DNA from: Desulfobulbaceae bacterium
Lineage (GTDB): Bacteria; Desulfobacterota; Desulfobulbia; Desulfobulbales; SURF-16
NCBI GenBank assembly: GCA_020444175.1
Contig: JAHLLM010000008.1
Location: 91,330 to 155,329, forward strand
DNA length: 64,000 bases
Reading direction: 5' to 3'
Below the pieces are notes generated by a model, which saw nothing but the letters and a program-made list of their open reading frames with translations, did not search any database and was not told where the DNA came from. Each line of letters begins with the position of its first letter. The first letter of the stretch is position 1. The position numbers and the translations under genes were made by a program. This document shows, in pieces, positions 25,673-34,956 of the stretch.

Positions 25673-27627
25673 AAATAGGAGTCTTTGTCTGCCATTGCGG
25701 AAGCAACATCGAGGCAACGGTTGATACCGCTGCCGTGGCTGCCGCATCCCGGGAATTCCCGGACGTGGTCTTTGCCACCGATACAATGTACACCTGTTCC
25801 GAACCGGGACAGGATGAGATCGTTGCTGCCATTAAAGAGCACAACCTTGGCGGTGTTGTTGTTGCCTCCTGCACCCCCCGCATGCACGAGCAGACCTTTC
25901 GCAGAACGGTGGAGAGGGCAGGCCTGAACCGCTACCTCTTTGAGATGGCAAATATCCGGGAGCATGTTTCCTGGATCGGCAAGGACCGTGAGTCCAACAC
26001 CAACAAGTCCGTTGACCTGGTGCGCATGGCAACGGAAAAGCTGATGCGCAACCGGCCGCTCTATTCCAAGAAGTTTGACATCAATAAAAGGGTGCTGGTC
26101 ATCGGCGGCGGTGTTGCCGGTATCCAGGCGGCCCTTGACTGTGCCGACGGCGGTCTTGAAGTGGTCATGGTGGAAAAAGCACCAACCATCGGCGGTAAGA
26201 TGGCCAAACTGGACAAAACATTCCCCACAGTGGACTGCTCGAGCTGTATCCTCGGTCCTCGCATGGTTGATGTGGCCCAGCATCCCAATATCACCCTGTA
26301 CGCCTATTCCGAGATTGAAGAAATAAACGGCTACGTGGGTAATTTTGAGATCAAGGTCAAAAAGAAAGCAACCTATGTGGACTGGGATTCCTGTACGGGC
26401 TGCGGTATCTGCATGGAAAAATGTCCGAGCAAAAAGGCAACAGACACTTTTAACGAGGGCATCGGCAAAACAACGGCCATAAACATTCCCTTTCCCCAGG
26501 CCATACCGAAAAAAGCCAAGATAGATCCCGATTTCTGTACCAAGATACAGAAAGGCAAATGCGGGGTCTGCGCCAAATTATGCCCTTCCGGCTGCATAAA
26601 TTATGAGATGCAGGATGAGTTTGTCACGGAAAAGGTGGGTGCCATCGTCACGGCCACTGGATTTGATCTCTTTGACTGGAGTATCTATGGAGAATATGGC
26701 GCCGGACGCTATCCCGATGTCATTACTTCACTGCAGTATGAACGGATGCTTTCTGCCTCCGGCCCCACAGGGGGGCATATCAAGCGCCCCTCTGACGGTA
26801 AGGAGCCCAAAAACGTGGTTTTCATCCAGTGCGTCGGCTCCCGGGATAAGTCGGTTGGCCGCCCTTACTGCAGCGGTTTCTGCTGTATGTATACAGCCAA
26901 GCAGGCAATTTTGACAAAAGATCACCTGCCTGATTCACAGAGCTACGTCTTTTACATGGATATCCGGGCAATAGGGAAACTCTACGATGAGTTCACCCGC
27001 CGGGCCATGGAAGAATACGACACCAAATATATCAGGGGCCGGGTCTCCATGATCTATCCCCAGGGCGACAGGTTGCTGGTTCGCGGAGCGGACACCCTCA
27101 TGGGGGCACAGGTCGAAGTGGATGCAGACCTTGTCGTGCTGGCAGTGGGTGCCGAAGCTGCCGCCGGAGCGGGCGAGCTTGCTGAAAAGCTTCGCATTTC
27201 CTACGACTCCTACGGCTTTTATATGGAGGGCCATCCGAAACTCAAACCTGTTGAGACAAACACTGCCGGTGTCTATCTTGCCGGCGCCTGCCAGGGGCCC
27301 AAGGATATTCCTTCCTCAGTCGGCCAGGGAAGTGCTGCTGCCGCCAAGGTGCTGGGACTGTTCTCCAAAGATCAGCTGGAAAGCGATCCGCAGGTTTCCG
27401 TTGTTGATATCAAGCGCTGCATCGGCTGCGGCAAATGTATACAGACCTGTCCTTTCGGCGCTATCAAGGAAATGGAATTCCGCGGCATGGCCAAGGCGGA
27501 TGTTATCGAAACAATATGTCAGGGCTGCGGTATCTGTACGTCAACCTGCCCCCAGGGCGCAGTTCAGCTCCAGCATTTCACTGACAATCAGATACTCTCG
27601 GAGGTGAATGCATTATGCCGGTTTTAA
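25669..27627 (+). CDS. hdrA: Heterodisulfide reductase subunit A-like flavoprotein
   Basis: The 652-residue FAD and multi Fe-S protein is the bifurcating core of Hdr complexes. The FAD site begins at about 144 (VLVIGGGVAGIQAALD), followed by the cysteine motif PTVDCSSCILGP. Ferredoxin motifs occur at CTGCGICMEKCPSK, CTKIQKGKCGVCAKLCPSG and, near the C terminus, CIGCGKCIQTCPFG and CQGCGICTSTCPQG. The position that is sometimes selenocysteine in relatives is a normal Cys here. Start overlaps hdrB; the 3' end overlaps flxD by 13 bases. Confidence 0.95.
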   Translation: MKIGVFVCHCGSNIEATVDTAAVAAASREFPDVVFATDTMYTCSEPGQDEIVAAIKEHNLGGVVVASCTPRMHEQTFRRTVERAGLNRYLFEMANIREHVSWIGKDRESNTNKSVDLVRMATEKLMRNRPLYSKKFDINKRVLVIGGGVAGIQAALDCADGGLEVVMVEKAPTIGGKMAKLDKTFPTVDCSSCILGPRMVDVAQHPNITLYAYSEIEEINGYVGNFEIKVKKKATYVDWDSCTGCGICMEKCPSKKATDTFNEGIGKTTAINIPFPQAIPKKAKIDPDFCTKIQKGKCGVCAKLCPSGCINYEMQDEFVTEKVGAIVTATGFDLFDWSIYGEYGAGRYPDVITSLQYERMLSASGPTGGHIKRPSDGKEPKNVVFIQCVGSRDKSVGRPYCSGFCCMYTAKQAILTKDHLPDSQSYVFYMDIRAIGKLYDEFTRRAMEEYDTKYIRGRVSMIYPQGDRLLVRGADTLMGAQVEVDADLVVLAVGAEAAAGAGELAEKLRISYDSYGFYMEGHPKLKPVETNTAGVYLAGACQGPKDIPSSVGQGSAAAAKVLGLFSKDQLESDPQVSVVDIKRCIGCGKCIQTCPFGAIKEMEFRGMAKADVIETICQGCGICTSTCPQGAVQLQHFTDNQILSEVNALCRF

Positions 27628-28079
27628 AAGGTAAGGAACTGCGAATTGTCGGTTTTCTCTGTAACTGGTGTTCATACGGCGGCGCTGACACCGCCGGCGT
27701 CGGACGTTTTAACCAACCAACAGACCTGCGTATCATCAGGGTTCCCTGTTCCGGCAGGATTGATCCCCTCTTTGTTGTCAAGGCCTTAATGAACGGGGCT
27801 GACGGCGTTCTGGTCTCAGGATGTCATCCCAGGGATTGCCATTATGCCGAGGGAAATTTTTATGCCCGCCGAAGGCTGGAGATAATGCAGCGATTTCTGC
27901 CCGTTCTCGGATATGAAGCCGAGCGCTTTGAATATACCTGGGTTTCAGCTTCCGAAGGCCAGCGTTGGCAGCAGGTGGTGGCATCTTTTACCGACCAGAT
28001 ACACAAACTCGGCCCGGCTCCAAAAATAATTGGCCCGCAAGCCGCGGATACACTCAACCAGATGGCGGCAGCCCTGTAA
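27615..28079 (+). CDS. flxD: MvhD-like 2Fe-2S protein (FlxD)
   Basis: The 154-residue protein belongs to the MvhD/FlpD family, which carries electrons into HdrA through a 2Fe-2S cluster. Cysteine positions are FLCNWCSYGGAD, VPCSGRID and SGCHPRDCHY. The start ATG lies inside the end of hdrA, so the two are probably translated together, in line with their physical contact in the complex. It is the linker between the Hdr part and the NADH-oxidising Flx part. Confidence 0.92.
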   Translation: MPVLKGKELRIVGFLCNWCSYGGADTAGVGRFNQPTDLRIIRVPCSGRIDPLFVVKALMNGADGVLVSGCHPRDCHYAEGNFYARRRLEIMQRFLPVLGYEAERFEYTWVSASEGQRWQQVVASFTDQIHKLGPAPKIIGPQAADTLNQMAAAL

Positions 28080-28104
28080 GTTCTAGCGTTACAAAGGAGA
28101 CCAG

Positions 28105-29064
28105 GTGAAATTTCAAGAAGAACTTAAAGACAGCATCAGAAAGGCCCTGCCTGATCTGGATGTGGTCCTTGGCTGGTGCGGGAGCTTTGACCCGCTGCAC
28201 GCCACGCCGCATTTTATTCGCAGGGAAGAAGATATCGACAAACTGGAGATAAGTCCGCTCAGCGTTCATAACCTGGCAACCTACCTTCCCGGCCTGCGTG
28301 GCAAAAAGGTGGGAATCGTGGTCAAGGGATGCGACAGCCGCTCGGTGGTTGAGCTGCTCCAGGAAAATCTTATCAACAGGGAAGATATAACCATATTCGG
28401 TTTCCCCTGCACAGGAGTCGTGGATCAGGCAAAAATAAAAAAAGCTCTGGGCCATGCAGGAAATGTCCGGACCTGTGACATCTCTGATTCGGCGATTGTC
28501 ATCCAGACCGAGGATAAAGCGCATTCTTTGACATTAACCCAGATGCTTGCCGATAAATGCCGGACCTGCCGATATCCAGATGCGATTATCAGTGATTATT
28601 TTGTTGGAGACAAAATTGGCGAGCCCGCTCCTTTGGAGACGGATTATGCTGCATTGGAGGCCTTTGAGTCACTTTCCGTGCCGGAGCGATTCGGCTACTG
28701 GCTCAAAGAGCTTGATCGCTGCATACGCTGTTATGCCTGCCGCAGTGCCTGCCCTTTATGCGTGTGTCGCGATCATTGTGCGGCTGAAAGCCGTGATCCC
28801 CACTGGCTGTCCCAGGAGAACAATGTGCGCGATAAGGTGATGTTCCAGGTAATTCACGCCTATCACATGGCAGGGCGCTGTACTGAATGCGGCGAATGTC
28901 AGCGAGCCTGTCCTGTTGATATCCCTGTTCTCATGCTGAAGCAGAAAATGAACAGGGAAATCCGGGATATTTTTCAATATGAGGCCGGAGTCGATCCTGA
29001 AGCAACTCCGCCCCTTCTCTCCTTCAACATGGAAGAAGAGAATATCACAGAGAAGGAGTGGTGA
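28105..29064 (+). CDS. flxC: Flx complex iron-sulfur subunit (FlxC-like)
   Basis: The 319-residue protein has an N-terminal domain resembling FrhB/FdhB-type subunits (about 15-150; VVKGCDSRSVVELLQE and FGFPCTGVVD) and then two 4Fe-4S motifs, CIRCYACRSACPLCVC and CTECGECQRACPVD. The GTG start follows AAAGGAG. Which of the two Fe-S subunits is called FlxB or FlxC is assigned from gene order only. It passes electrons between the flavin subunit and MvhD/HdrA. Confidence 0.82.
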   Translation: MKFQEELKDSIRKALPDLDVVLGWCGSFDPLHATPHFIRREEDIDKLEISPLSVHNLATYLPGLRGKKVGIVVKGCDSRSVVELLQENLINREDITIFGFPCTGVVDQAKIKKALGHAGNVRTCDISDSAIVIQTEDKAHSLTLTQMLADKCRTCRYPDAIISDYFVGDKIGEPAPLETDYAALEAFESLSVPERFGYWLKELDRCIRCYACRSACPLCVCRDHCAAESRDPHWLSQENNVRDKVMFQVIHAYHMAGRCTECGECQRACPVDIPVLMLKQKMNREIRDIFQYEAGVDPEATPPLLSFNMEEENITEKEW

Positions 29065-30140
29065 TGGAACTTGTCAAATATCTGAAATCAGCGGATCTCA
29101 AGTCCTGGCTGCAAGAGCTGGCCCGGGAAAACAGGGTATTTGCTCCTCGCAATGAAGGCGACTCCGTTATTTTTGCGCCCTTTGACCCCGAGCAGGAAAT
29201 AGCAATAGTGCACCCAGCAACCCTGCCGCCTAAAAAGACGGTTTTTCCCCAGAGTGAAAAGCTTGTTGATTTTACTTACAGCAAAGATCCGGAAAATTTG
29301 AGCAGGATCATGATTGACGGCAAGGAGGTTCTGCCTGAAGGGACCGCCGTTGTCTTTGGCGGGCGCCCCTGTGACGTTCGCGGTTTTACCATGTTCGACC
29401 GAGTCTATCTAGCCGAAAAATCAACCGATATCTACTACCAGGCGCGCCGGGAGAACACCACGTTTATCACCCTTGCCTGTGAAAAACCGGAAACAACCTG
29501 TTTTTGTCACTGGGTGGACAGCGGTCCGACAGACGCCACTGGTTCCGATGTTCTGGCGACAGTGGTTGACGGCGGCTATGTGCTTGAAGCTTTGTCGGAT
29601 AAGGGCAGTAAACTTCTGACTTCCACGTTGCTTGAAAATGGCGAAAGCCGCAAAGATGAAGCCCGCAAAGCCCATGAAAAGGCGGCTGAACTCCTGCAGG
29701 ATGCCCCTGATTTGTCCGGTGCTCCGAAAAAAGTTTTGCAGGTCTTTGATACCATGGAATTCTGGGAAGAGGCTGCCGCCAAGTGCCTGAGCTGCGGGGC
29801 CTGCGCCTATCTCTGTCCCTCCTGCTACTGTTTTAATATAACCGATGAGACGATCGGTATGAAAGGCACTCGCATACGATCATGGGATAACTGCATGTCC
29901 GCCCAGTTCACCATGGAGGCAAGCGGACATAACCCCAGGCCCACCAAGGCTCACAGGCTGAGAAACCGGGTGGGGCACAAGTTCAGCTATTATCCGGACA
30001 TCCATGACGGTGTTATCTCCTGCTGCGGTTGCGGCAGATGCATCAAGAGTTGCCCCGTGGGTACCGATATCCGTGAAATTGTCCTGCAGGCCATAGAGTA
30101 TGAACCGGCAGTCGGCGAGGAGCAAGCAGATGAACAATAA
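29064..30140 (+). CDS. flxB: Flx complex iron-sulfur subunit (FlxB-like)
   Basis: The 358-residue protein resembles anaerobic sulfite reductase subunit A and hydrogenase beta-type subunits. The N-terminal half has FGGRPCDVRGFTMFD and a Cys pair in TTCFCHW. The C-terminal part has two 4Fe-4S motifs, CLSCGACAYLCPSCYC and CCGCGRCIKSCPVG. The ATG at 29064 shares one base with the previous stop and has AAGGAG five bases upstream; a GTG at 29058 is an alternative. It probably pairs with the flavoprotein FlxA to take electrons from NADH. Confidence 0.85.
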   Translation: MELVKYLKSADLKSWLQELARENRVFAPRNEGDSVIFAPFDPEQEIAIVHPATLPPKKTVFPQSEKLVDFTYSKDPENLSRIMIDGKEVLPEGTAVVFGGRPCDVRGFTMFDRVYLAEKSTDIYYQARRENTTFITLACEKPETTCFCHWVDSGPTDATGSDVLATVVDGGYVLEALSDKGSKLLTSTLLENGESRKDEARKAHEKAAELLQDAPDLSGAPKKVLQVFDTMEFWEEAAAKCLSCGACAYLCPSCYCFNITDETIGMKGTRIRSWDNCMSAQFTMEASGHNPRPTKAHRLRNRVGHKFSYYPDIHDGVISCCGCGRCIKSCPVGTDIREIVLQAIEYEPAVGEEQADEQ

Positions 30141-30963
30141 GAATCTCTATCTTCCGGAAATGGCAACAATTAATGAGGTCATTGAGGAAACAGCAAATAT
30201 CATGACCTTCCGGGTTATTTTGAACAATCCGGATGCCATGGAAAATTTCAGCTTTGAACCGGGACAGGTTGGGCAGCTCTCTTCCTTTGGCACCGGCGAG
30301 GCAACCTTTGTCATTAATTCTCCCCCCACCCGCAAGGAGTATCTGCAGTTCAGCGTCATGCGGGCCGGTGAGGTGACGAGCAAATTGCATTCCCTGAAAC
30401 CGGGAGATCAGGTGGGTGTGCGCGCCCCTCTTGGCAATTATTTCCCCTATGAGGATATGAAGGGCAAGGATATTCTGTTCATCGGCGGTGGCATAGGTAT
30501 GGCGCCGCTGCGTACCCTGCTGCTTTACATGCTCGACAACAGAAAGGATTACGGCAAAATTACCCTGCTTTACGGAGCTCGATCTCCGGTTGACATGGCT
30601 TTTAACTACGAGGTATCCTCTTGGTTAGAGCGAGATGATTTAGAGACGCACCTGACCATTGATGCCGAGTTTGAAGGGTGGCCGCATACCGTGGGCCTTA
30701 TTCCCAATGTTTTACTCGATATAGCTCCAAGCCCTGAAAACTGTGTGGCCGTCACCTGCGGCCCCCCCATTATGATCAAGTTCACCCTGCAGGCCCTGGA
30801 AAAGCTGGGCTTTACGGATGAGCAGATCGTCACAACCCTGGAAAAAAGAATGAAATGCGGGGTTGGCCTCTGCGGTCGTTGTAACATCGGCACCAGTTAT
30901 GTGTGCATGGACGGCCCTGTTTTTACGTATGCACAGCTGAAGGAGTTGCCAAACGAGCTGTAA
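30130..30963 (+). CDS. flxA: FAD/NAD(P)-binding subunit FlxA
   Basis: The 277-residue protein is of the ferredoxin-NADP reductase/PyrK/AsrB type: an FAD-binding beta barrel (about 10-105), an NAD(P) domain with IGGGIGMAPLRTLLLYM, and C-terminal CGVGLCGRCNIG, which binds a 2Fe-2S cluster in relatives. It oxidises NADH and is the entry point of the Flx-Hdr complex. The start at 30130 lies inside the end of flxB, with GAGGAG upstream. Confidence 0.92.
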   Translation: MNNKNLYLPEMATINEVIEETANIMTFRVILNNPDAMENFSFEPGQVGQLSSFGTGEATFVINSPPTRKEYLQFSVMRAGEVTSKLHSLKPGDQVGVRAPLGNYFPYEDMKGKDILFIGGGIGMAPLRTLLLYMLDNRKDYGKITLLYGARSPVDMAFNYEVSSWLERDDLETHLTIDAEFEGWPHTVGLIPNVLLDIAPSPENCVAVTCGPPIMIKFTLQALEKLGFTDEQIVTTLEKRMKCGVGLCGRCNIGTSYVCMDGPVFTYAQLKELPNEL

Positions 30964-31149
30964 TTATTTTTTGTGATTGCAGTCAGTCTGCAGCAAATTT
31001 TCTTGAGTGTTCTTATAGTATATTTTTAACATAAAAATAATGAATACGTCATTTCTTGCATCTGCTCGAAATGACAGAGAAAACTGCAGACTTCTTTGTG
31101 AAAAGGCTTCAACCCTCTGAAAATCATCACCCCAAAAGGAGACAATGCT

Positions 31150-32877
31150 ATGGCTGATAAAATTTTTCGGGTCAATATGACGGATCTGACAACTTCTGTA
31201 GAAGAAGTCCCAGCCGACTGGGCAGGCCATGGTGGACGTGGTCTTACTTCTACCATTGTGGCGGCGGAGGTTCCTCCCACCTGCCATCCACTTGGCCCAA
31301 ACAATAAACTTGTTTTTGCTCCGGGACTGCTTTCCGGCACTGCTGCTGCAAACTCAGGCCGTCTTTCCTGCGGAGCCAAAAGCCCGTTAACCGGGACCAT
31401 CAAAGAGGCCAATGCCGGCGGCACTTCAGCCCAGCTCCTGGCCAAAGCCGGCTGCAAGGCCCTTATTATCGAAGGCCAGCCAAAGGATGATAACTGGTAC
31501 AGCCTGCACATAACCCCTGGAAATATTACTCTTAACAAGGAAGAGGAAGTTGTCGGCAAAGGAAATTTTGATGTTGTTGAAACCCTGACTGAGAGGTTGG
31601 GAAAACCTATGGGCATTATCACCATCGGTCCGGCCGGTGAAATGAAAATGGCGGCAGCCAATGTTTCCGTCAAGGATCCTGACGGCAAGATTCGTTCCTG
31701 CGGACGTGGCGGTCTTGGCGCTGTCATGGGTTCCAAACGGGTAAAATTCATCTCCGTTGATTCCATGGACGGCAAGGTCGAAATTGCCGATCCTGATAAA
31801 TTTCGCGAAGCCAACAAGACCTTTGCCAAGGCCCTTGTCGATCATCCGGTCAGCCAGGCCCTCGGCACCTACGGCACCAACGTTCTTGTCAATATCATCA
31901 ATGAATCCGGCGGTCTGCCTACGCGCAACTTCTCAAGCGGCCAGTTTGAAGGCCATGAGGAGATTTCCGGTGAAACCATGCACGACCTTATCAAAGAGAG
32001 GGGCGGCAGGGTCAAGCATAACTGCCACAAGGGTTGCGTTATTCAGTGTTCCCAGGTTTTTAACGATGCCAAGAAAAAATACAAGACATCGGGTTTTGAA
32101 TACGAGTCAATCTGGGCTCTTGGCGCTGACTGTGCCGTTGACAACCTTGATCATATTGCCGAGGCGGATCACCTGCTCGATGATATCGGTATCGACTCCA
32201 TAGAAACGGCTGTGGCCATAGGCGTTGCCATGGAGGCCGGAGTGCTGGAATTTGGCGACGGCGAAGGGCTTGTACGTATTTTAAGGGAAGAAGTTGCCAA
32301 GGGTACACCTCTTGGTCGCATCATCGGTGCCGGTGCCGCCACTGTTGGCCGCGCCTATGGCGTTACCCGGGTGCCGGTGGTTAAAAATCAGGCGATTCCC
32401 GCCTATGACCCCCGCGCCATCAAGGGTATCGGCATCACCTACGCCACTTCCACCCAGGGAGCTGATCATACCATGGGCTATACCATTGCCACCAACGTTC
32501 TCGGTGTCGGCGGCTCCGTTGATCCCCTTTCCAAGGAAGGTCAGGTGGAACTCTCCCGCAACCTGCAGATTGCCACGGCTGCCATTGATTCAACCGGTAT
32601 GTGCCTCTTTATTGCCTTTGCAGCCCTGGATGACACCACCTGCCTGCCGGCCCTGATTGATCTTATCAATGCCCGTTTCGGTATTTCCCTTACAGGAGAT
32701 GATGTTGTGAGTCTCGGTAAATATATATTGAAAACAGAGCATGACTTTAATACGGCGGCAGGCTTTACCAAAGAGGATGACAGGCTGCCGGAATTCTTCA
32801 GTCTGGAACCGGTAGCTCCCCATAATGTTGTCTGGGATTTTGAGGGTGAGGAAATCGATACCTTCTGGGACTTCTAA
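31150..32877 (+). CDS. aor: Tungsten/molybdenum aldehyde:ferredoxin oxidoreductase
   Basis: The 575-residue enzyme oxidises aldehydes to acids (or the reverse) with ferredoxin and a bis-pterin tungsten or molybdenum cofactor. The N-terminal cofactor domain includes GRGGLGAVMGSKRVK. The cluster cysteines are in NCHKGCVIQCSQV, with a later Cys near DDTTCLP. Length is close to that of bacterial AORs (about 570-600). It has an AAAGGAG site. Placed after Adh-Hdr-Flx, it would handle the acetaldehyde made by Adh and supply or use reduced ferredoxin; this link is inferred from position. Confidence 0.94.
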   Translation: MADKIFRVNMTDLTTSVEEVPADWAGHGGRGLTSTIVAAEVPPTCHPLGPNNKLVFAPGLLSGTAAANSGRLSCGAKSPLTGTIKEANAGGTSAQLLAKAGCKALIIEGQPKDDNWYSLHITPGNITLNKEEEVVGKGNFDVVETLTERLGKPMGIITIGPAGEMKMAAANVSVKDPDGKIRSCGRGGLGAVMGSKRVKFISVDSMDGKVEIADPDKFREANKTFAKALVDHPVSQALGTYGTNVLVNIINESGGLPTRNFSSGQFEGHEEISGETMHDLIKERGGRVKHNCHKGCVIQCSQVFNDAKKKYKTSGFEYESIWALGADCAVDNLDHIAEADHLLDDIGIDSIETAVAIGVAMEAGVLEFGDGEGLVRILREEVAKGTPLGRIIGAGAATVGRAYGVTRVPVVKNQAIPAYDPRAIKGIGITYATSTQGADHTMGYTIATNVLGVGGSVDPLSKEGQVELSRNLQIATAAIDSTGMCLFIAFAALDDTTCLPALIDLINARFGISLTGDDVVSLGKYILKTEHDFNTAAGFTKEDDRLPEFFSLEPVAPHNVVWDFEGEEIDTFWDF

Positions 32878-32894
32878 TCCGATAATCATACTAA

Positions 32895-32944
32895 GCCCTC
32901 TGCCTCTATTCGGAGCCCCTCCTTATCGAATACCGGCAGAGGGC
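32895..32944 (+). terminator. Hairpin after aor
   Basis: GCCCTCTGCC pairs with GGCAGAGGGC, and an inner ATTCG/CGAAT stem extends the fold. No U-tract follows, so it may slow or process the transcript rather than stop it fully. The remaining bases up to 33136 show nothing recognisable. Confidence 0.55.
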
Positions 32945-33136
32945 GGATGTATTCATACTGTAACTATTCAGCTGCACCCCATCTTTGAACGATCAGGCCC
33001 CCTCACATAGGCGGGCTATAGCCTCGCAGGCCTGCTTGTCCAAATCTGAGGCACATCTGAAAAGTTACGGTTTGGAGTTGAGGCCTATTTAGAGTCCTCG
33101 CTGAATAAATACTACATACTTACCGCGACATTCATC

Positions 33137-33769
33137 ATGGCCAACAGAGCTGAGCCCATACATCACCTCACCCTGCTCATCCCGACTCAGGCCATGGAAA
33201 GGTTTACCACGCTGCTGCAGGGCGGAATTATTACAGAAATCGAACCTGCCATATCCGTAGGCGACTACCTCCTCTCCCTGCCTGGCTTTACTTCGCAATA
33301 CATTGCTGATCGGGTGGAAACAATTTTCCTGGATGGTCTGCCGGTGGATGATCTGACAACACCGATCACCGGCAGCCGGCCTGTTCTGGCAATTTCAGCG
33401 GCCATGCCCGGACTTGCCGGGGCAATTTTTCGCAAAAACAGTTTTCATACAGCTTTAAGAACCATGCCTCTGAGGGAAACGGACGAGAGTGCACCCTGTG
33501 AGGAAAAAATCTCTGTTACACTCAAACTCTTTAACATGGTGGCAGTGGAAAGAGGACAAGATCTTTTTGCCCATGGCTGCCTTCTTCGCTCTTCCGGCTT
33601 ACTGAAATTTATCAGCAAACGCCCCCAGCTGTTATCTGAAGTGCTGCAATGCGACTGTGATGACAAGCCGGTAACAAGCAGTGATTTGCAGCACGTCTTG
33701 CAGGGAGACATGGTTTTTCTGAAAATTCTGGCTGCCGGGGATACTCGTGTCATGTCAAATAAGTTTTGA
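33137..33769 (+). CDS. Unrecognised conserved-looking protein between aor and ThiS/ThiF genes
   Basis: I do not recognise this 210-residue protein. It is soluble, with a beta-rich first half (AISVGDYLLSLPGFTSQYI, VETIFLDGLPVDD) and a glycine-alanine motif ISAAMPGLAGAIFRK that looks like a conserved core. Only a few cysteines (two in QCDCDD). There is no good ribosome binding site before 33137, so the start is uncertain. It is flanked by AOR and by a sulfur-carrier/activating-enzyme pair on the same strand, which suggests a link with AOR maturation or the pterin cofactor, but this is only a context argument. Confidence 0.6.
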   Translation: MANRAEPIHHLTLLIPTQAMERFTTLLQGGIITEIEPAISVGDYLLSLPGFTSQYIADRVETIFLDGLPVDDLTTPITGSRPVLAISAAMPGLAGAIFRKNSFHTALRTMPLRETDESAPCEEKISVTLKLFNMVAVERGQDLFAHGCLLRSSGLLKFISKRPQLLSEVLQCDCDDKPVTSSDLQHVLQGDMVFLKILAAGDTRVMSNKF

Positions 33770-33904
33770 CGCATACGGTGGGTCGCCTTACATATGGCCG
33801 CTTTTCAGTGTCGGGAAAGGTTTCTCGACCTACACGACAATTGAAAGACATGACACGAGTGGGACAACAAAGAGTCATTCAGGGTAAATAAAAAGGTGGA
33901 AACA

Positions 33905-34129
33905 GTGAAAATAACCGTCAAACTCTTTGCCTTCTTTCGTCAGGACCGTTTCAAGGAGGAGGAACGCCGGTATCCCGATACAACGACTGTTACAGACGTT
34001 ATACAAGGGCTTGGCATCGCCGTGGATGAAGTTGGTGTCACCATGATTAACTCCAGGCACTGCGCGCTCGACAGTTCCTTGAAAGCAGGTGACGTACTGG
34101 CAATCTTTCCGGTCATTGGCGGAGGCTGA
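33905..34129 (+). CDS. ThiS/MoaD-family sulfur carrier protein
   Basis: The 74-residue ubiquitin-like protein ends in FPVIGGG, the C-terminal glycines that are adenylated and thiocarboxylated in MoaD/ThiS carriers. The GTG at 33905 follows AAAGGTGG; a GTG nine bases earlier is an alternative. It is immediately followed by a ThiF/MoeB-type activating enzyme. Beside an AOR gene, such pairs are usually tied to tungstopterin or molybdopterin assembly, so MoaD-like is more likely than thiamine-related. Confidence 0.85.
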   Translation: MKITVKLFAFFRQDRFKEEERRYPDTTTVTDVIQGLGIAVDEVGVTMINSRHCALDSSLKAGDVLAIFPVIGGG

Positions 34130-34130
34130 T

Positions 34131-34931
34131 ATGAGCCTTGTTTCCAAGCTGCGAAAAAGAAGCAGAGACAATATTCTTTTTTTTGCTGATGCTCTGGCCC
34201 TGGCTGAAGAATGCGGCGTCAATTTGGCACTGGTTGAGCAGGCAGCACTTGAAAATGATATCTGGCCGGAAACCTATCTCCGCCACCGGGGAGTGTTCAC
34301 GTCCATTGAGCAGCACCGCTTGCTTGGTTCCACTGTTGCGCTCATTGGCTGCGGCGGCCTGGGCGGCCAGATTTTTGAGGAACTTGTCAGGCTCGGTGTT
34401 GGCCGCATTATTGTCCTTGACCCTGACAGGTTTGCTGCCCACAATCTGAACCGTCAGCTCCTCTGTACTGCACCGGAGCTGGGTCTATTAAAGGTTGAAG
34501 CGGCGGTAAGACGTGCTAAGGCCGTGAATCCCGCTGTTACTGTTATTCCCCTGGCCAGGAAATTTTCTCAAAATATTAATGGCGAGGTTCGGCAGGCTCA
34601 GGTTATCCTGGACGCCCTTGATTCAGTTACCGACCGGCTTGAACTGGCGGATTTCTGCCATACAGCGGGTATTCCCCTGGTACACGGTGCCGTCAATGGC
34701 TGGTACGGCCAGATCGGTGTGCAGAAAGAAACCCTGCTTCTCAAAAAAATTTATCTCCATCCACCTGAGAATATCAAGGAAAAGCCTCTTGCTGTCATTT
34801 GCTGTACAGTGGCTGCTGTAGCGTCACTCCAGGTTGCCGAGACAGTTAAACTGCTTCTTCGTCTCGACTCGGAGCTTACTGACCGCTGGAAAAGCATTGA
34901 TCTGCGCAGTTGCGAAATTGAACAGTTATAA
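34131..34931 (+). CDS. ThiF/MoeB/HesA-family E1-like activating enzyme
   Basis: The 266-residue protein has the ATP-binding Rossmann motif VALIGCGGLGGQIFEEL (residues about 65-80), the adenylation residues DPDRFAAHNLNRQ and a conserved Asp in ILDALDSVTDRL. The Cys-rich zinc site typical of MoeB is not obvious; single cysteines occur in ICCTVAAVAS. It should adenylate the C terminus of the carrier encoded two bases upstream. The start at 34131 has GGAGG. It is the last gene of the aor cluster and converges on the peptidase gene. Confidence 0.88.
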   Translation: MSLVSKLRKRSRDNILFFADALALAEECGVNLALVEQAALENDIWPETYLRHRGVFTSIEQHRLLGSTVALIGCGGLGGQIFEELVRLGVGRIIVLDPDRFAAHNLNRQLLCTAPELGLLKVEAAVRRAKAVNPAVTVIPLARKFSQNINGEVRQAQVILDALDSVTDRLELADFCHTAGIPLVHGAVNGWYGQIGVQKETLLLKKIYLHPPENIKEKPLAVICCTVAAVASLQVAETVKLLLRLDSELTDRWKSIDLRSCEIEQL

Positions 34932-34956
34932 AATCTTGTAGCAAGCCAACCCCAGT

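Noticed and set aside
25669..27627. Selenocysteine in HdrA
   Set aside because: All expected cluster positions are encoded by ordinary Cys codons, and no in-frame TGA interrupts the gene.
30964..31149. Molybdenum/tungsten cofactor riboswitch before aor
   Set aside because: The 186-base leader has small hairpins such as TGCAG-N5-CTGCA, but I could not match the conserved core of that riboswitch.
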